A DNA stretch of 63,861 nucleotides from Halococcus morrhuae DSM 1307 (GCF_000336695.1 NZ_AOMC01000074.1:23189-87049), one strand, 5' to 3'; shown: positions 24,725-34,072, numbered from the stretch's first letter. Notes: generated by a model not told the origin, from the sequence alone. Program-made: numbers and translations.

Positions 24725-24907
24725 TCGCGCTCGTGTGCGAGCCAAGCGAGCACACGAGCGCGAACACTGCGCGAGGGATGAGCACCGCAGCGAGCGAAGC
24801 GAGGCGCGAACAGCGTGAGCGCCTCGATGCGAACGGGGAGGGACGACCCGTGAGCGAAGCGAGCGAGGAGCGCAGTCGGCTGGGGAGGTATGTGGGCTGT
24901 TGCGGTT
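24725..24907 (+). repeat. Structured intergenic repeat, copy A
   Basis: This element lies in the 512-bp divergent gap between the TatD and inositol-phosphate synthase genes. A 14-bp perfect stem (24725-24738 with 24750-24763) closes the 11-nt loop GAGCCAAGCGA. A second stem, CGAGGCGC/GCGCCTCG (24800-24826), closes the loop GAACAGCGTGA. The element ends in GGGGAGGTATGTGGGCTGT, a tail shared with copies at 33796-33915 and 35501-35622. The remainder of the gap, 24908-25146, shows no ORF and no clear TATA box. Confidence 0.75.
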
Positions 24908-25146
24908 CTCATTTGAGTCAGGATTCGTCGCGTTGGGGTCGCTGCTGTGGAACTAATTGATCATCCCGCAAAACCATCCGGCCAACGATCGAACAGTTCG
25001 GTGCCGACATCACAAAGTAGGTGTGTCTCGGAATCGTGGTTTGAGAGGATGCAGCGACGGACTTCCGAGCCGATCGGAAAACAGGGGATCGAATCGCAAT
25101 CGAATCGGGATGGACGATCGAACGCCACGACGGTCGGGTGGTCGCG

Positions 25147-26376
25147 ATGAGCGCGAGCATCGGGGTTTGGCTCGTCGGCGCACGCGGGAACGTCGCCACG
25201 ACGGCGATGATCGGTGCACGCGCCATCGCCCACGGCGCGACCGACACGACGGGGATGGTCACCGAGCGCGCGCCGTGTACGGACCTCGATCTGCCATCCG
25301 TCGACTCGCTGGTCTTCGGCGGTCACGACGTCCAGGACGGCAGCGTCGCCGAGACGGCCGAGCGCCTCGCGGAGCGCAACGGCATTCCCGATCGCGCGAC
25401 GCTCGACGCCGTTCGTGACGATCTCGCCGTGATCGACGAGCGCATCGAGACCGGCACGGCACGCAACTGCGGGCAGGCGGTCGAGAAACTCGCCGACGGG
25501 GAAACTGACGAATCGCTCTCGCTGCGGGCGATCGTCGGGGACATCCAGGATGACTACGAGAGGTTTCGCGAGGCGAACGATTTGGAGCGGGTCGTCGTCA
25601 TCAACGTCGCCTCCTCCGAACCGTTGCCGGCCGATCCCGAGAAGTACGACTCGATCGAGGCCATCGAGCGCGCGCTCGACGAGGACGAACCGCTGCCGGC
25701 GAGTTCGCTGTACGCCTACGCCGCGCTTGCCGGCGGCCATCCGTTCGTGAACTTCACGCCGAACGCCGCGAACGCGCTCGGTGGATTGCACGAGCTGGCC
25801 GAGCGTGAGGGCGTCCCGCACATGGGCAAGGACGGCAAGACGGGCGAGACACTGATGAAATCCACGCTCGCGCCGATGTTCGCTCAGCGCAATCTCCGGG
25901 TGCGCTCGTGGGAGGGTCACAACATCCTCGGGAACAAAGACGGTGAAGTGCTTGAGGACGATGCAAACAAAGCTGGAAAGTTGGCGAGCAAGGGTGGTGT
26001 GCTCGATGGCATCCTCGACGAGGACCTCCACAACCGGGTCCGAATCGACTACACGCCCGCGCTCGGCGACTGGAAGACCGCGTGGGACGACATCCGTTTT
26101 CGCGGCTTTCTCGACACGGACATGAAGCTCCAGTTCACCTGGGAGGGCTCCGATTCGGCGCTCGCCGCGCCGCTCGTGCTCGATCTCGCGCGATTGCTCG
26201 CGTTCGCCGACGAACAGGGCGAGTCGGGACTGCAGCCCCAGCTCGCTTCCTTCTTCAAAGCGCCGCTCGGCGTCGACGAACACGGCCTCTCGAAACAGTT
26301 CGGGATGCTTGAAGAGTACGTCGAAGCACACACCGCACGGCCGACCGCGGTCGGCGCGGAGGACGGCGATGACTGA
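25147..26376 (+). CDS. ino1: myo-Inositol-1-phosphate synthase (sugar-phosphate cyclase)
   Basis: A 409-residue NAD-dependent cyclase converting glucose 6-phosphate to inositol 1(3)-phosphate. It has the N-terminal dinucleotide motif VWLVGARGNVATT, the family block MGKDGKTGETLMKS, and the signature GHNILGNKDGEVLEDD followed by KAGKL. The ATG at 25147 is chosen; an in-frame GTG at 25138 is possible. It overlaps the EboF-like gene by 8 bases and diverges from the EboB/E/C-like run. This position suggests that it stands in for EboD, the sugar-phosphate cyclase of bacterial ebo clusters. It may also feed inositol phospholipid synthesis. Confidence 0.9.
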   Translation: MSASIGVWLVGARGNVATTAMIGARAIAHGATDTTGMVTERAPCTDLDLPSVDSLVFGGHDVQDGSVAETAERLAERNGIPDRATLDAVRDDLAVIDERIETGTARNCGQAVEKLADGETDESLSLRAIVGDIQDDYERFREANDLERVVVINVASSEPLPADPEKYDSIEAIERALDEDEPLPASSLYAYAALAGGHPFVNFTPNAANALGGLHELAEREGVPHMGKDGKTGETLMKSTLAPMFAQRNLRVRSWEGHNILGNKDGEVLEDDANKAGKLASKGGVLDGILDEDLHNRVRIDYTPALGDWKTAWDDIRFRGFLDTDMKLQFTWEGSDSALAAPLVLDLARLLAFADEQGESGLQPQLASFFKAPLGVDEHGLSKQFGMLEEYVEAHTARPTAVGAEDGDD

Positions 26377-27721
26377 CAACGACGCGGGACGGGCGATCGT
26401 CCTCGACGTGATCGGGCTCGAACGCGAGCACGTCGAGTCGGGGCTCGCGCCGAACATCGCCGATCTCGTGGCCGACGGCGCGCGTGCGGACCTCCAGTCA
26501 CCGTTCCCGGCCGTGACGCTGCCCGTCCAGAGCACGCTCGCCACAGGTCAATCGCCCGCAAACCACGGCGACGTGGCCAACGGCGAGTACGACAGGGAGA
26601 ACGACACGGCGGCGCTCTGGGAGCGCGACAGCGAGAGCCGGGATCGCCTCTGGGAGAGCGCGAGCGAGGCGGGGCTCACTACTGGAGTGTTCTGCTTCCA
26701 GCATCTCATCGGCACGACGGCGGACGTCGCGCTCACGCCCTCGCCGATCGAGGACGAGGAGAACAACATCCTGGAGATGAACTGCTGGACCAACCCCGAC
26801 GGATTTTACGACGAGCTCGAAGCCGAATACGGCCACTTCCCGCTCCACACGTACTGGGGTCCCGGCGCGAACGAGGAATCGACCGCGTGGATCCTCGACG
26901 CCGCCCGCGAGGCCATCGACCGCTACGATCCCGACCTGCTCTGGATCTACATCCCGTATCTCGACTACGCCGGACTGGCCCACGGCGCGAGCAGCGACGA
27001 ACTCCGCGAGGCGATCGGCGTCGCCGACGAGCTCGTCGGAGACTTCCTCGACTTCCTGCGCGCTGACGAGCGCTGGGGTGAAACAGCAGTGAACGTCGTC
27101 AGCGAGTACGGCTTCCACGATGTCGACACACCCGTGTTCCCGAACCGCGCGCTACGCGAGGCCGGACTGCTCTCGGTTCAGGACGATGGCGAGGGCGGCG
27201 AGGAACTCGATCTGCCGAATTCGCGGGCGTTCGCGCTGGTCGACCATCAGGTGACCCACGTCTACGCCGACGAGGACGTCGTCGACGAGGCACGTGAGGC
27301 GCTCACCGGACTCGATGGCGTCGAACGCGTGCTCGGCGAGGAAGGAAAAAAAGAGTACGGCGTCGCCCATCCGAACGCCGGCGACCTCGTCTGCGTTGCC
27401 GAGCGATCGGGCTGGTTCCAGTATTACTGGTGGTTCGACGACGCGAACGCACCGTACTACGCCCGCGACATGGATATCCACGCGAAACCCGGCTTCGATC
27501 CCGTCGAACTGTTCTTCGGCGACGAGGGGCTCGTCTCGCTCGATGCCTCGAAGGTCGGCGGGTCGCACGGTCGCGCCGACGTCGACGGGTTCTACGGGCT
27601 GGGCGGTCCCGCCGCCCCCGACTCGGTGCCCGACGACGTGGACGCACGGACGGTCGCGCCAACGCTGACCGACCTGCTCGATATCGAAGTCGAAACGGCA
27701 TTCGAGCGCGACGCGCTGTAA
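26369..27721 (+). CDS. Alkaline-phosphatase-superfamily phosphodiesterase, EboF-like
   Basis: A 450-residue metalloenzyme of the nucleotide pyrophosphatase/phosphodiesterase type. The metal Asp is in VLDVIG, and the nucleophile is Thr50 in FPAVTLPVQSTLATG, followed by SPANHGDVANGEYD. Further landmarks are IYIPYLDYAGLAHG, SEYGFHDV and HGRADVDGFYG. It has no signal peptide or membrane helix. It is translationally coupled to the inositol-phosphate synthase gene by an 8-base overlap. EboF proteins are annotated in this family, and a phosphomonoester or diester of the cluster's product is the natural substrate guess. Only 4 bp separate its stop from the convergent sugar dehydrogenase. Confidence 0.8.
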   Translation: MTDNDAGRAIVLDVIGLEREHVESGLAPNIADLVADGARADLQSPFPAVTLPVQSTLATGQSPANHGDVANGEYDRENDTAALWERDSESRDRLWESASEAGLTTGVFCFQHLIGTTADVALTPSPIEDEENNILEMNCWTNPDGFYDELEAEYGHFPLHTYWGPGANEESTAWILDAAREAIDRYDPDLLWIYIPYLDYAGLAHGASSDELREAIGVADELVGDFLDFLRADERWGETAVNVVSEYGFHDVDTPVFPNRALREAGLLSVQDDGEGGEELDLPNSRAFALVDHQVTHVYADEDVVDEAREALTGLDGVERVLGEEGKKEYGVAHPNAGDLVCVAERSGWFQYYWWFDDANAPYYARDMDIHAKPGFDPVELFFGDEGLVSLDASKVGGSHGRADVDGFYGLGGPAAPDSVPDDVDARTVAPTLTDLLDIEVETAFERDAL

Positions 27722-27725
27722 AAAT

Positions 27726-29777
27726 CTATTCTTTGCGTCCGGACAGCAACCGGGCCGCACCGATCGTCAGCCCCGACAGCGCCGCCAGGACGCCGAACCC
27801 GGGGCCGGAGTCGCTGCTCGTCCCCGCCGACACGCCGCCTTCGCCGCCCGCCTGCGTCCCCTCGGTCGCCGTCCGTGGGCTCGTCCCGTCAGTCGACGAT
27901 GTCGTGGCGTCTGTCCGGCCGACCCCGGTCGTCCCGGCGGCCGTCGTGTTCGTGGTGGCCGTCGCATTCAGGGTTGTCGCCGAGCCGTTCGGGGCGGTCG
28001 CGTTGCCAGTCGCGGTCGCTCCCTGGGATTGGGGTGGCACGATACGGTGGACCGCGCCGGTCGCCTCGCTGCCCGGATTCGCAGTCGTCAACACGTAGAG
28101 CCGGTCGTCGTTGTCGCGGCCCATCGCGAGGATGTAGCCGCCGACGAACCCGCTGTCGGTGTTCTCGACCGAGAGCTCCGCGATGTCCCAGAGACCGTCG
28201 TCCTCGGCGGGCGTGGCCGCCAGCAGCGACCCCGTCGGCGTCTCGGTCTCCTTCGATTTGCGGAAGTCGCCGAAGACGTAGTCGCCCTGGAGCTCGGGGA
28301 TCGCGTCGCGCTGGTAGAGATAGCCCCCCATGGCTGCCGAACCGACACCCTGCCCGTCGGCGCTGTGTGGATACTCGATCACGGGATCGATGAGCTGTTC
28401 GCCGCCACGCACGTCCGACGGGAGTTTGCTCGGGCAGTTCTCGGGCGGGTTGCGACTGCCCTCGGGACCGGGTTTGAAACAATGAGTCCCCTCACGGACG
28501 TTCCACCCGTAGTTCTTGTTCTTCTCGACGATATCGATCTCCTCGAACCCGTTCTGGCCGACGTCGGAGGTGAACAGCTTCCCGTCGGAAAAGCCCATCC
28601 GCCACGGGTTACGGAACCCCCACGCGAACTGCTCGTTCAGTCCGTCCCTCCCCACGAGCGGGTTGTCGTCGGGAATCCCGTAGGCCTTGTCGCCCTCCTG
28701 GCTGTCGACGTCGATGCGCAGGATCGAGCCGAGCAGGTTCTCGGTGACGTCCTGGCCGTTGCCACCCTCGTTGCGGTCGTACCAGTCGCTGACGTGACCC
28801 AGGTCGGTGTCGTGTGCGCCGCCACCGTCGCCCATCGCCACGTAGAGATAGCCGTCGTCGGGCCCGAAGACGATCGCGCCGGCGTTGTGCGTGTCGTACG
28901 GCGAGGGGATTTCGAGGATCGTCCGTTCCGAGTCGACGTTCCCGGTCGAGCCGTCCTCGCTCGCCTCGAACTCGGAGAGCACCTCGGTGTGCGAGAACTC
29001 GTCGGGCGTCCCCTCCCGCGAGGGGGCGCTGTATCGCAGGTAGAACTTCCGGTTGTCCGCGAAGTTCGGATGAAACGCCATCCCGAGCAGCCCCATCTCG
29101 CCAGTGATCTCGGTCAGCTGCTCGCTCACGTCGATGAACGGCTCCTCGTTCAGGCTTCCCGACTCGTGGACGTAGACCTGTCCGATGCGATCGGCAATGA
29201 AGTAGCGACCGCTCTCGCCCGGCGGGACGCCGAAATCGAGCGGTGCGGTGAGTGTCCCCTCCGTCACCGTCTCGATGCGCACCGTCGGACCGTCACCGAA
29301 ATACGATGACGAGCCGCCGCTCTCGGTCGTGGTCCGGGTTGCGGTCTCCTCGCCGAAGGCGATCGAGCCGTGCATCGAGCTTCGGTGTGGCTCACAGATG
29401 TACTCGGCCATCTCCTCGCGCGCGGTGAATGCGATCGTCTGGGTCGCGCCCTGCTCGTTCATCACTTCGGTGCGCTTGAGCACCTCACCCTTATCGTCGA
29501 GCAACGCGATGTTGTGGCCCTGGCCATCGATGTTCTTCCAGGTGATGCGGTAGTCGACGCCGGCGTCGAGCTGGAGCGTCGGATTGCTCTCGCCGGCGAT
29601 CGATTCGGGCTTGCGACCCTTCCAGCCGCCGATCTCGCCGCCGAGACGGATCTGCGTCGGCTGGGACTGTGCACCCGCGATCCCCCCTGCACCGACGAGC
29701 GCACCGGCCGCCGCGCTCGCGCGGAGGAATCGTCTGCGGGTCGTTGCGTGTCGGTCTGTCGCGGCGTTCGTTCTCAT
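27726..29777 (-). CDS. Secreted cupredoxin / PQQ-type sugar dehydrogenase with PGF-CTERM anchor (copy 1)
   Basis: A 683-residue exported protein. Order: Tat signal (TTRRRFLRASAAAGALVGAG, about residues 12-31), then a cupredoxin-like domain with copper-ligand candidates His in GHNIAL and Cys, His and Met in YICEPHRSSMHG. A six-bladed glucose/sorbosone dehydrogenase propeller follows (GLLGMAFHPNFADNRKFY, NAGAIVFGPD, WGFRNPWRMGF, GYNYGWNVREG-like). Then come a Thr/Ala-rich linker and a C-terminal PGFGVLAALSG-helix-RK archaeosortase signal. Copper and dehydrogenase domains in one chain suggest direct electron transfer to the membrane chain. The start ATG at 29777 is chosen over one at 29846. Confidence 0.85.
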   Translation of the reverse strand: MRTNAATDRHATTRRRFLRASAAAGALVGAGGIAGAQSQPTQIRLGGEIGGWKGRKPESIAGESNPTLQLDAGVDYRITWKNIDGQGHNIALLDDKGEVLKRTEVMNEQGATQTIAFTAREEMAEYICEPHRSSMHGSIAFGEETATRTTTESGGSSSYFGDGPTVRIETVTEGTLTAPLDFGVPPGESGRYFIADRIGQVYVHESGSLNEEPFIDVSEQLTEITGEMGLLGMAFHPNFADNRKFYLRYSAPSREGTPDEFSHTEVLSEFEASEDGSTGNVDSERTILEIPSPYDTHNAGAIVFGPDDGYLYVAMGDGGGAHDTDLGHVSDWYDRNEGGNGQDVTENLLGSILRIDVDSQEGDKAYGIPDDNPLVGRDGLNEQFAWGFRNPWRMGFSDGKLFTSDVGQNGFEEIDIVEKNKNYGWNVREGTHCFKPGPEGSRNPPENCPSKLPSDVRGGEQLIDPVIEYPHSADGQGVGSAAMGGYLYQRDAIPELQGDYVFGDFRKSKETETPTGSLLAATPAEDDGLWDIAELSVENTDSGFVGGYILAMGRDNDDRLYVLTTANPGSEATGAVHRIVPPQSQGATATGNATAPNGSATTLNATATTNTTAAGTTGVGRTDATTSSTDGTSPRTATEGTQAGGEGGVSAGTSSDSGPGFGVLAALSGLTIGAARLLSGRKE

Positions 29778-29842
29778 TGATGTCTCGCTGTCGTCGGTCG
29801 GATCGTCGCGGTGCTGGGATGGGGTCGAACGGCCACGGCGGC

Positions 29843-31885
29843 TCATCGATCGTCACCATCCAGCAGGCGTGCGACGCCGAGCGCGATCGCGGCGAGCCCG
29901 GCGAGAATGCCGAATCCCGGCCCGTCGCCGCTCACGATACCGCCGCTCTCGCCCGTCCGTGCCGTGTCCGACTCGTTCGTCGTCTCGGTCGGCGTTGCCG
30001 TCGCCGTTGCCGTTGCGGTCGGTGTCGGCGTCGGTTCGGGAGTCGCCGTCGCGGTCGCCGGTCGAGCTGGCGTCTCGGTCGTCGCGGTCGAGCGTTCCTC
30101 GGCCTCCGGTGGCCGAAGACGATGGACGGCACCCGTCTCACCCTCGACGCCGAGGTTGTCGGTCGTCAGCGCGTAGAGCTCGCCGTCGTTATCGCGGGCG
30201 ACACAGAGGAGATAGGCACCGAGCTCGCCGTTCTCGCCGTTGCCGATCGAGATCTCCTCGACCGACCACGAGTCGCCCTCGACTGGCGTGGCGGCGAACA
30301 GCGATCCGCGTGGTGTGCCGTCCTTGCTGTAATCGCCGAACACGTACTTGTTTCGAAGACCGGGAATGGTCGCGTTCCGGTAGATGTAGCCGCCGATGAC
30401 GGCGACGCCGACGCCGTTCGTCTCGTAGGTGTGCGGATACTCGATCACGGGATCGATGAGCGGCTCCCCGCCGCGGACGTTCGGCGGCGTCTTCGTGGGA
30501 CAGTTGGCGCGATACGGGTCCGATCCCTGCGTGGCGACGAAACAGTGGCCGCCCTCGCGGACGTTCCAGCCGTAGTTGCCACCCTTGCGAACGACGTTGA
30601 CCTCCTCGTAACGGCGCTGACCGACGTCGGCGGCCATCAGCTTCCCGTCAGAGAAGCCGATGCGCCACGGGTTGCGAAAGCCCCAGGCGTAGTGTTCGTC
30701 CAGACCCTCTTTGCCGACGAGCGGGTTGTCGCCGGGGATGCCGTAGGCCTTGTCGCCGTCGCGGCCATCGACGTCGATGCGCAGGATCGATCCCATGAGG
30801 TTCTGAGTGACGTCCTGGCCGTTGCCGCCGAGGTTCGCACCGTACCAGTCGTCGGGCTGTTTCGACGATTTGAGTGCGCCGCCGCCGTTGCCGATGCCGA
30901 TATACAGGTAGTCGTCGGGCCCGAAGACGATCGCGCCGCCGTTGTGCGTGTAGTACGGCGAGGGGATTTCGAGGATCGTCCGCTGGGAGTCCGCGACCGC
31001 CCCAGTCACATCCTCGTTGGCTTCGAACTCGGCGATGACCTGCGTATGCGTGTAGTTCCCGGGCGTTCCGGGGCGTGATTTGGCGCTGAAGTGGACGTAG
31101 AACTTCCGATTGTCCGCGAAGTTCGGATGAAAGGCCAGCCCGAGCAGCCCGCGTTCATCGATCGTCTTGATCTCGGGGAGGTTGTCGAAATCGATGAGCT
31201 GATCGCGCACGTCGAGGAAGACGTCGCCGCCGCTGCCGTCGGCCCCGTACCGACGGATGACGCCGATCTGGTCGACGATGAAGAACGCGTCGCGCTCGCC
31301 GGGTGGGGCTTCGAGCCCGAGCGGGGCGGTGATGCCGCCGTCGACGACGGTATCGGTCCTGACCGTCGGGCCCGTCGGGAAGAACCCCTCCGGCTCGCTC
31401 GATTCGGCCGTCGTCGTCTCGGTCGTGCCGCTCTCGCTCGACAGCGTGATGTCGCCGCGCATCGAGTTGAGGTGGGCCTGACAGACGTACTCGTCCATCG
31501 CCTCGGTCGCCGTGAACTCCAGTGTCTGCGTCTGCCCCTCGTCGGACATGTACTGGGTGCGCTCGATGACGGCGTCGTCGGCATCGAGCAGGGCGACGTT
31601 GTGCTGTGCGCCGTCGACGTTCTTCCACGTCAGTCGGTAGGTCGTCCCGATGTCGAGTTCGAGCGTTGGGTTGGTCGTCCCCTGAATCCCAGAGGGCTTG
31701 CGACCGACCCAACCGGTCGTCTCGCCGCCGAGACGGATCGTCTCGGGCTGGGACTGGGCGCGTGCACCCGTGATGCTTCCGACGCCGGCGAGACCGGTCA
31801 CGCCGGCAGCGGTGGCAGCGAGAAAGCGCCGGCGGGAGGGCCGACCGGACGGAATGGAGGTCTCTCCGTTGGTTCCCTTCGTCAT
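29843..31885 (-). CDS. Secreted cupredoxin / PQQ-type sugar dehydrogenase with PGF-CTERM anchor (copy 2)
   Basis: A 680-residue paralogue of the downstream gene, in tandem with a 65-bp gap. The Tat signal is PSRRRFLAATAAGVTGLAG. The cupredoxin segment keeps the His in QHNVAL and reads YVCQAHLNSMRG in the ligand loop, retaining Cys, His and Met. The propeller reads GLLGLAFHPNFADNRKFYV and WGFRNPWRIGF. A Thr/Pro-rich linker leads to DGPGFGILAGLAAIALGVARLL, a clear PGF-CTERM. The ATG at 31885 is preferred over the GTG at 31891. The 170-bp gap upstream (31886-32055) shows no gene. Confidence 0.85.
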   Translation of the reverse strand: MTKGTNGETSIPSGRPSRRRFLAATAAGVTGLAGVGSITGARAQSQPETIRLGGETTGWVGRKPSGIQGTTNPTLELDIGTTYRLTWKNVDGAQHNVALLDADDAVIERTQYMSDEGQTQTLEFTATEAMDEYVCQAHLNSMRGDITLSSESGTTETTTAESSEPEGFFPTGPTVRTDTVVDGGITAPLGLEAPPGERDAFFIVDQIGVIRRYGADGSGGDVFLDVRDQLIDFDNLPEIKTIDERGLLGLAFHPNFADNRKFYVHFSAKSRPGTPGNYTHTQVIAEFEANEDVTGAVADSQRTILEIPSPYYTHNGGAIVFGPDDYLYIGIGNGGGALKSSKQPDDWYGANLGGNGQDVTQNLMGSILRIDVDGRDGDKAYGIPGDNPLVGKEGLDEHYAWGFRNPWRIGFSDGKLMAADVGQRRYEEVNVVRKGGNYGWNVREGGHCFVATQGSDPYRANCPTKTPPNVRGGEPLIDPVIEYPHTYETNGVGVAVIGGYIYRNATIPGLRNKYVFGDYSKDGTPRGSLFAATPVEGDSWSVEEISIGNGENGELGAYLLCVARDNDGELYALTTDNLGVEGETGAVHRLRPPEAEERSTATTETPARPATATATPEPTPTPTATATATATPTETTNESDTARTGESGGIVSGDGPGFGILAGLAAIALGVARLLDGDDR

Positions 31886-32055
31886 GATCACTCCCGGACC
31901 GCTCGTCGCACGGTGGCGGTGCCGGTGACTGTCTGAACGGGGGGTCGGTGCTCACTTAGGGGTTGTGATACGCCCATCAGCCGACGGAAATCGCCCCGCT
32001 AAGAACTGAACACCGCGATCGTCGAACACCCCTCCGTTCACCCATTCTCGCCCGT

Positions 32056-33642
32056 TCAATCGTGGCGGAACGCGCGCTGGCCGGTGTGAGCCATCGCGAT
32101 CCCGGCCTCGTCGGCGGCCGCGATCACGTCGTCGTCGTTGACCGACCCGCCGGGCTGGACGACCGCCTCGATGCCCGCGTCGACGGCCGCCTCGATTCCG
32201 TCGGGGAACGGGAAGAAGGCGTCCGAGGCCATCACCGCGCCCGCTGCGGATTTCCCATCGGCATGTTCGTCGGCCTTCATCGCGGCGAGGCGCACCGCAT
32301 CGACCCGCGAGACCTGTCCCATGCCGATGCCCACGGTCTCGGTCCCGTCGGCGAAGACGATGGCGTTCGATTTGACGTGTTTGATGACCTGCCACGCGAA
32401 ACACATCGTCTTCAGCTGGGCGTCGCTCGGTTCGCGCTCGGTGACGATCTCCAGATCCGCGGGCGTGATTACCTGCTCATCACGTTCCTGGATCAGTCGC
32501 CCGCCGGCAAGCGGTTTTTCGACCAGCGGGGATGGATCGGTATCGAAGTCCTCGATGTCGAGCACTCGGAGGTTGTCCTTCTCGCGCAGCACCGCGAGTG
32601 CGTCCTCGGTGTAGTCCGGCGCGAGGACGACCTCCTTGAACGACTCGACGATTTGCTCGGCGGTCGCCTCGTCGCACTCGCGGTTCAGCGCGACGATCCC
32701 CCCGAACGCGCTCATCGGATCGGTAGCGAGCGCGTCCTCGTAGGCCGCCGCGAGCGTGTCGGCGGTCGCACAGCCCGCGGGGTTGGTGTGCTTTATCACT
32801 GCGGCCGCTGGCTCGTCGAACTCGCGGACCAGCCCGAGCGCGCCGTCGGCGTCGTTGTAGTTGTTGTACGAGAGCGCCTTCGCACCGGGGTTCAGCTGTG
32901 GCGCATCGACGACGCTCGCCCCCGCGTCCGCGTCGGCGTAGAGCGCGGCCGACTGGTGTGGGTTCTCGCCGTAACGGAGTTCCGCCGCGCGCTCGCTGCC
33001 TCGGACGCGTCGGGTTGGAAACGAACGGTTTCGATCGCCTGCGATCCGTACCTCGCGCTCGTCGCCCTCGCCTTCGATGGTCAGTTTTCCCTCGGCGAAC
33101 AGCCTGACGGCGCGCGGATAGGCCGCGAACTCGGCCTCGTGGAGCACGCGCTCCTTCAGCGATTCCGGATCGTCGTCGGCATAGACCGCGACCGGCTCCT
33201 GGGTGACGATCGGGCCGGCGTCGACCTCTTCGGTGACGAGATGGACGGTACAACCGGTGACGTCGACGTCGGCGTCGAGGACCTGCTCGTGGGCGTCGAT
33301 CCCCGGGAACGCCGGGAGAAGGGACGGATGGACGTTGAACGCCGGTGGCGCAGCCTCGACGAACCCGTCGGTGAGCACGCGCATGTAGCCGTCGAGACAG
33401 ACCAGTTCGGCGTCGTACTCGTCGAGTCGGTCGAGCAGTCGTCGTTCGTGACTCTCCCGGGACTCTCCATCCTCGGGTTCGACGACCTCGGTGGGAATCC
33501 CGCGCTCGGCGGCCGCGTCAAGCACCGGCGCGTCGGCGTCATTGGTGAGAACGACGCTCAGTTCCGCGCCGCCGGGCGCGCGGTCGGCGATCCGAACGAG
33601 GTTGCGGCCGCGATTACCCGCCAGTCCCGCGATCGGTGTCAT
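32056..33642 (-). CDS. purNH: PurN - PurH(AICAR transformylase) fusion
   Basis: A 528-residue purine biosynthesis fusion. Residues 1 to about 190 are glycinamide ribonucleotide formyltransferase: LAGNRGRNL, NVHPSLLPAFPGIDAH with the catalytic Asn/His, and TVHLVTEEVDAGPI. From about residue 205 (LRYGENPHQSAALY) the protein is the AICAR formyltransferase half of PurH: YNNYNDADGAL, KHTNPAGCA, SDAFFPFPDGIE and QPGGSVNDDDVI. The N-terminal IMP cyclohydrolase half of PurH is absent, so IMP ring closure must be done elsewhere (archaeal PurO type). The ATG at 33642 is chosen; the frame runs further upstream into repeat sequence. Confidence 0.85.
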   Translation of the reverse strand: MTPIAGLAGNRGRNLVRIADRAPGGAELSVVLTNDADAPVLDAAAERGIPTEVVEPEDGESRESHERRLLDRLDEYDAELVCLDGYMRVLTDGFVEAAPPAFNVHPSLLPAFPGIDAHEQVLDADVDVTGCTVHLVTEEVDAGPIVTQEPVAVYADDDPESLKERVLHEAEFAAYPRAVRLFAEGKLTIEGEGDEREVRIAGDRNRSFPTRRVRGSERAAELRYGENPHQSAALYADADAGASVVDAPQLNPGAKALSYNNYNDADGALGLVREFDEPAAAVIKHTNPAGCATADTLAAAYEDALATDPMSAFGGIVALNRECDEATAEQIVESFKEVVLAPDYTEDALAVLREKDNLRVLDIEDFDTDPSPLVEKPLAGGRLIQERDEQVITPADLEIVTEREPSDAQLKTMCFAWQVIKHVKSNAIVFADGTETVGIGMGQVSRVDAVRLAAMKADEHADGKSAAGAVMASDAFFPFPDGIEAAVDAGIEAVVQPGGSVNDDDVIAAADEAGIAMAHTGQRAFRHD

Positions 33643-34072
33643 GGCTGAAGGGGACGCGCCGTGCGCAAAGTGCGTTCGGATTCGAGAACGGCGGCCACGG
33701 GCCATCCTTCGATGAAATTCGTGAGAAATTCGACGTCCCACATGGCGCGCGCTCGTGCTCGTGTGCGAACGAAGTGAACACCGAGCGCGAACACTGTGCG
33801 AGGTCTGCACGAACGCAGCGAGTGCAGGCTCGTCAGAGCGAAGCTCTGACGGTGGATGAGTGAGCGACCGCAGGAAGCGAGCGAATCGGCTGGGGAGGCG
33901 TGTGGGCTGTGCGGGATTCATTGTCGTCAGGTAGTGCGGTCACAACTGCTCTACTGACCGAGACTGAATTTGACGACCCGAGAAGCCAATATGGCACCTG
34001 AAATCGAATCGAACACATGAGAGCGATCAGTGATTCGACACCCATTTCACCGGACTCGGGTCAGTCGTACGC
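33643..34072. other. 430-bp divergent gap between purNH and purB
   Basis: No credible gene is seen here. It contains structured repeat copy B, then an AT-richer stretch (about 33916-34020) that probably holds the purB promoter. The region upstream of purNH, 33643-33748, shows no strong TATA box. Confidence 0.6.
33749..33915 (+). repeat. Structured intergenic repeat, copy B
   Basis: Several hairpins occur in order. A bulged stem pairs GCTCGTGT with ACACCGAGC around GAACGAAGTGA. CTGCAC/GTGCAG (33805-33827) closes the loop GAACGCAGCGA. GTCAGAGC/GCTCTGAC (33832-33850) closes a GAA triloop. The element ends with GGGGAGGCGTGTGGGCTGT. The stretch 33796-33915 aligns with the reverse complement of 35501-35622 at roughly 85-90 percent identity by eye, so the two copies form an inverted pair around purB. 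Confidence 0.8.

Noticed and set aside
24635-25146. tRNA or known small RNA in the 512-bp gap
   Set aside because: The hairpins do not form a cloverleaf, and no known RNA family core was recognised.
33643-33921. N-terminal extension of purNH into the upstream gap
   Set aside because: The extension is encoded by the structured repeat. The conserved PurN start is at 33642.
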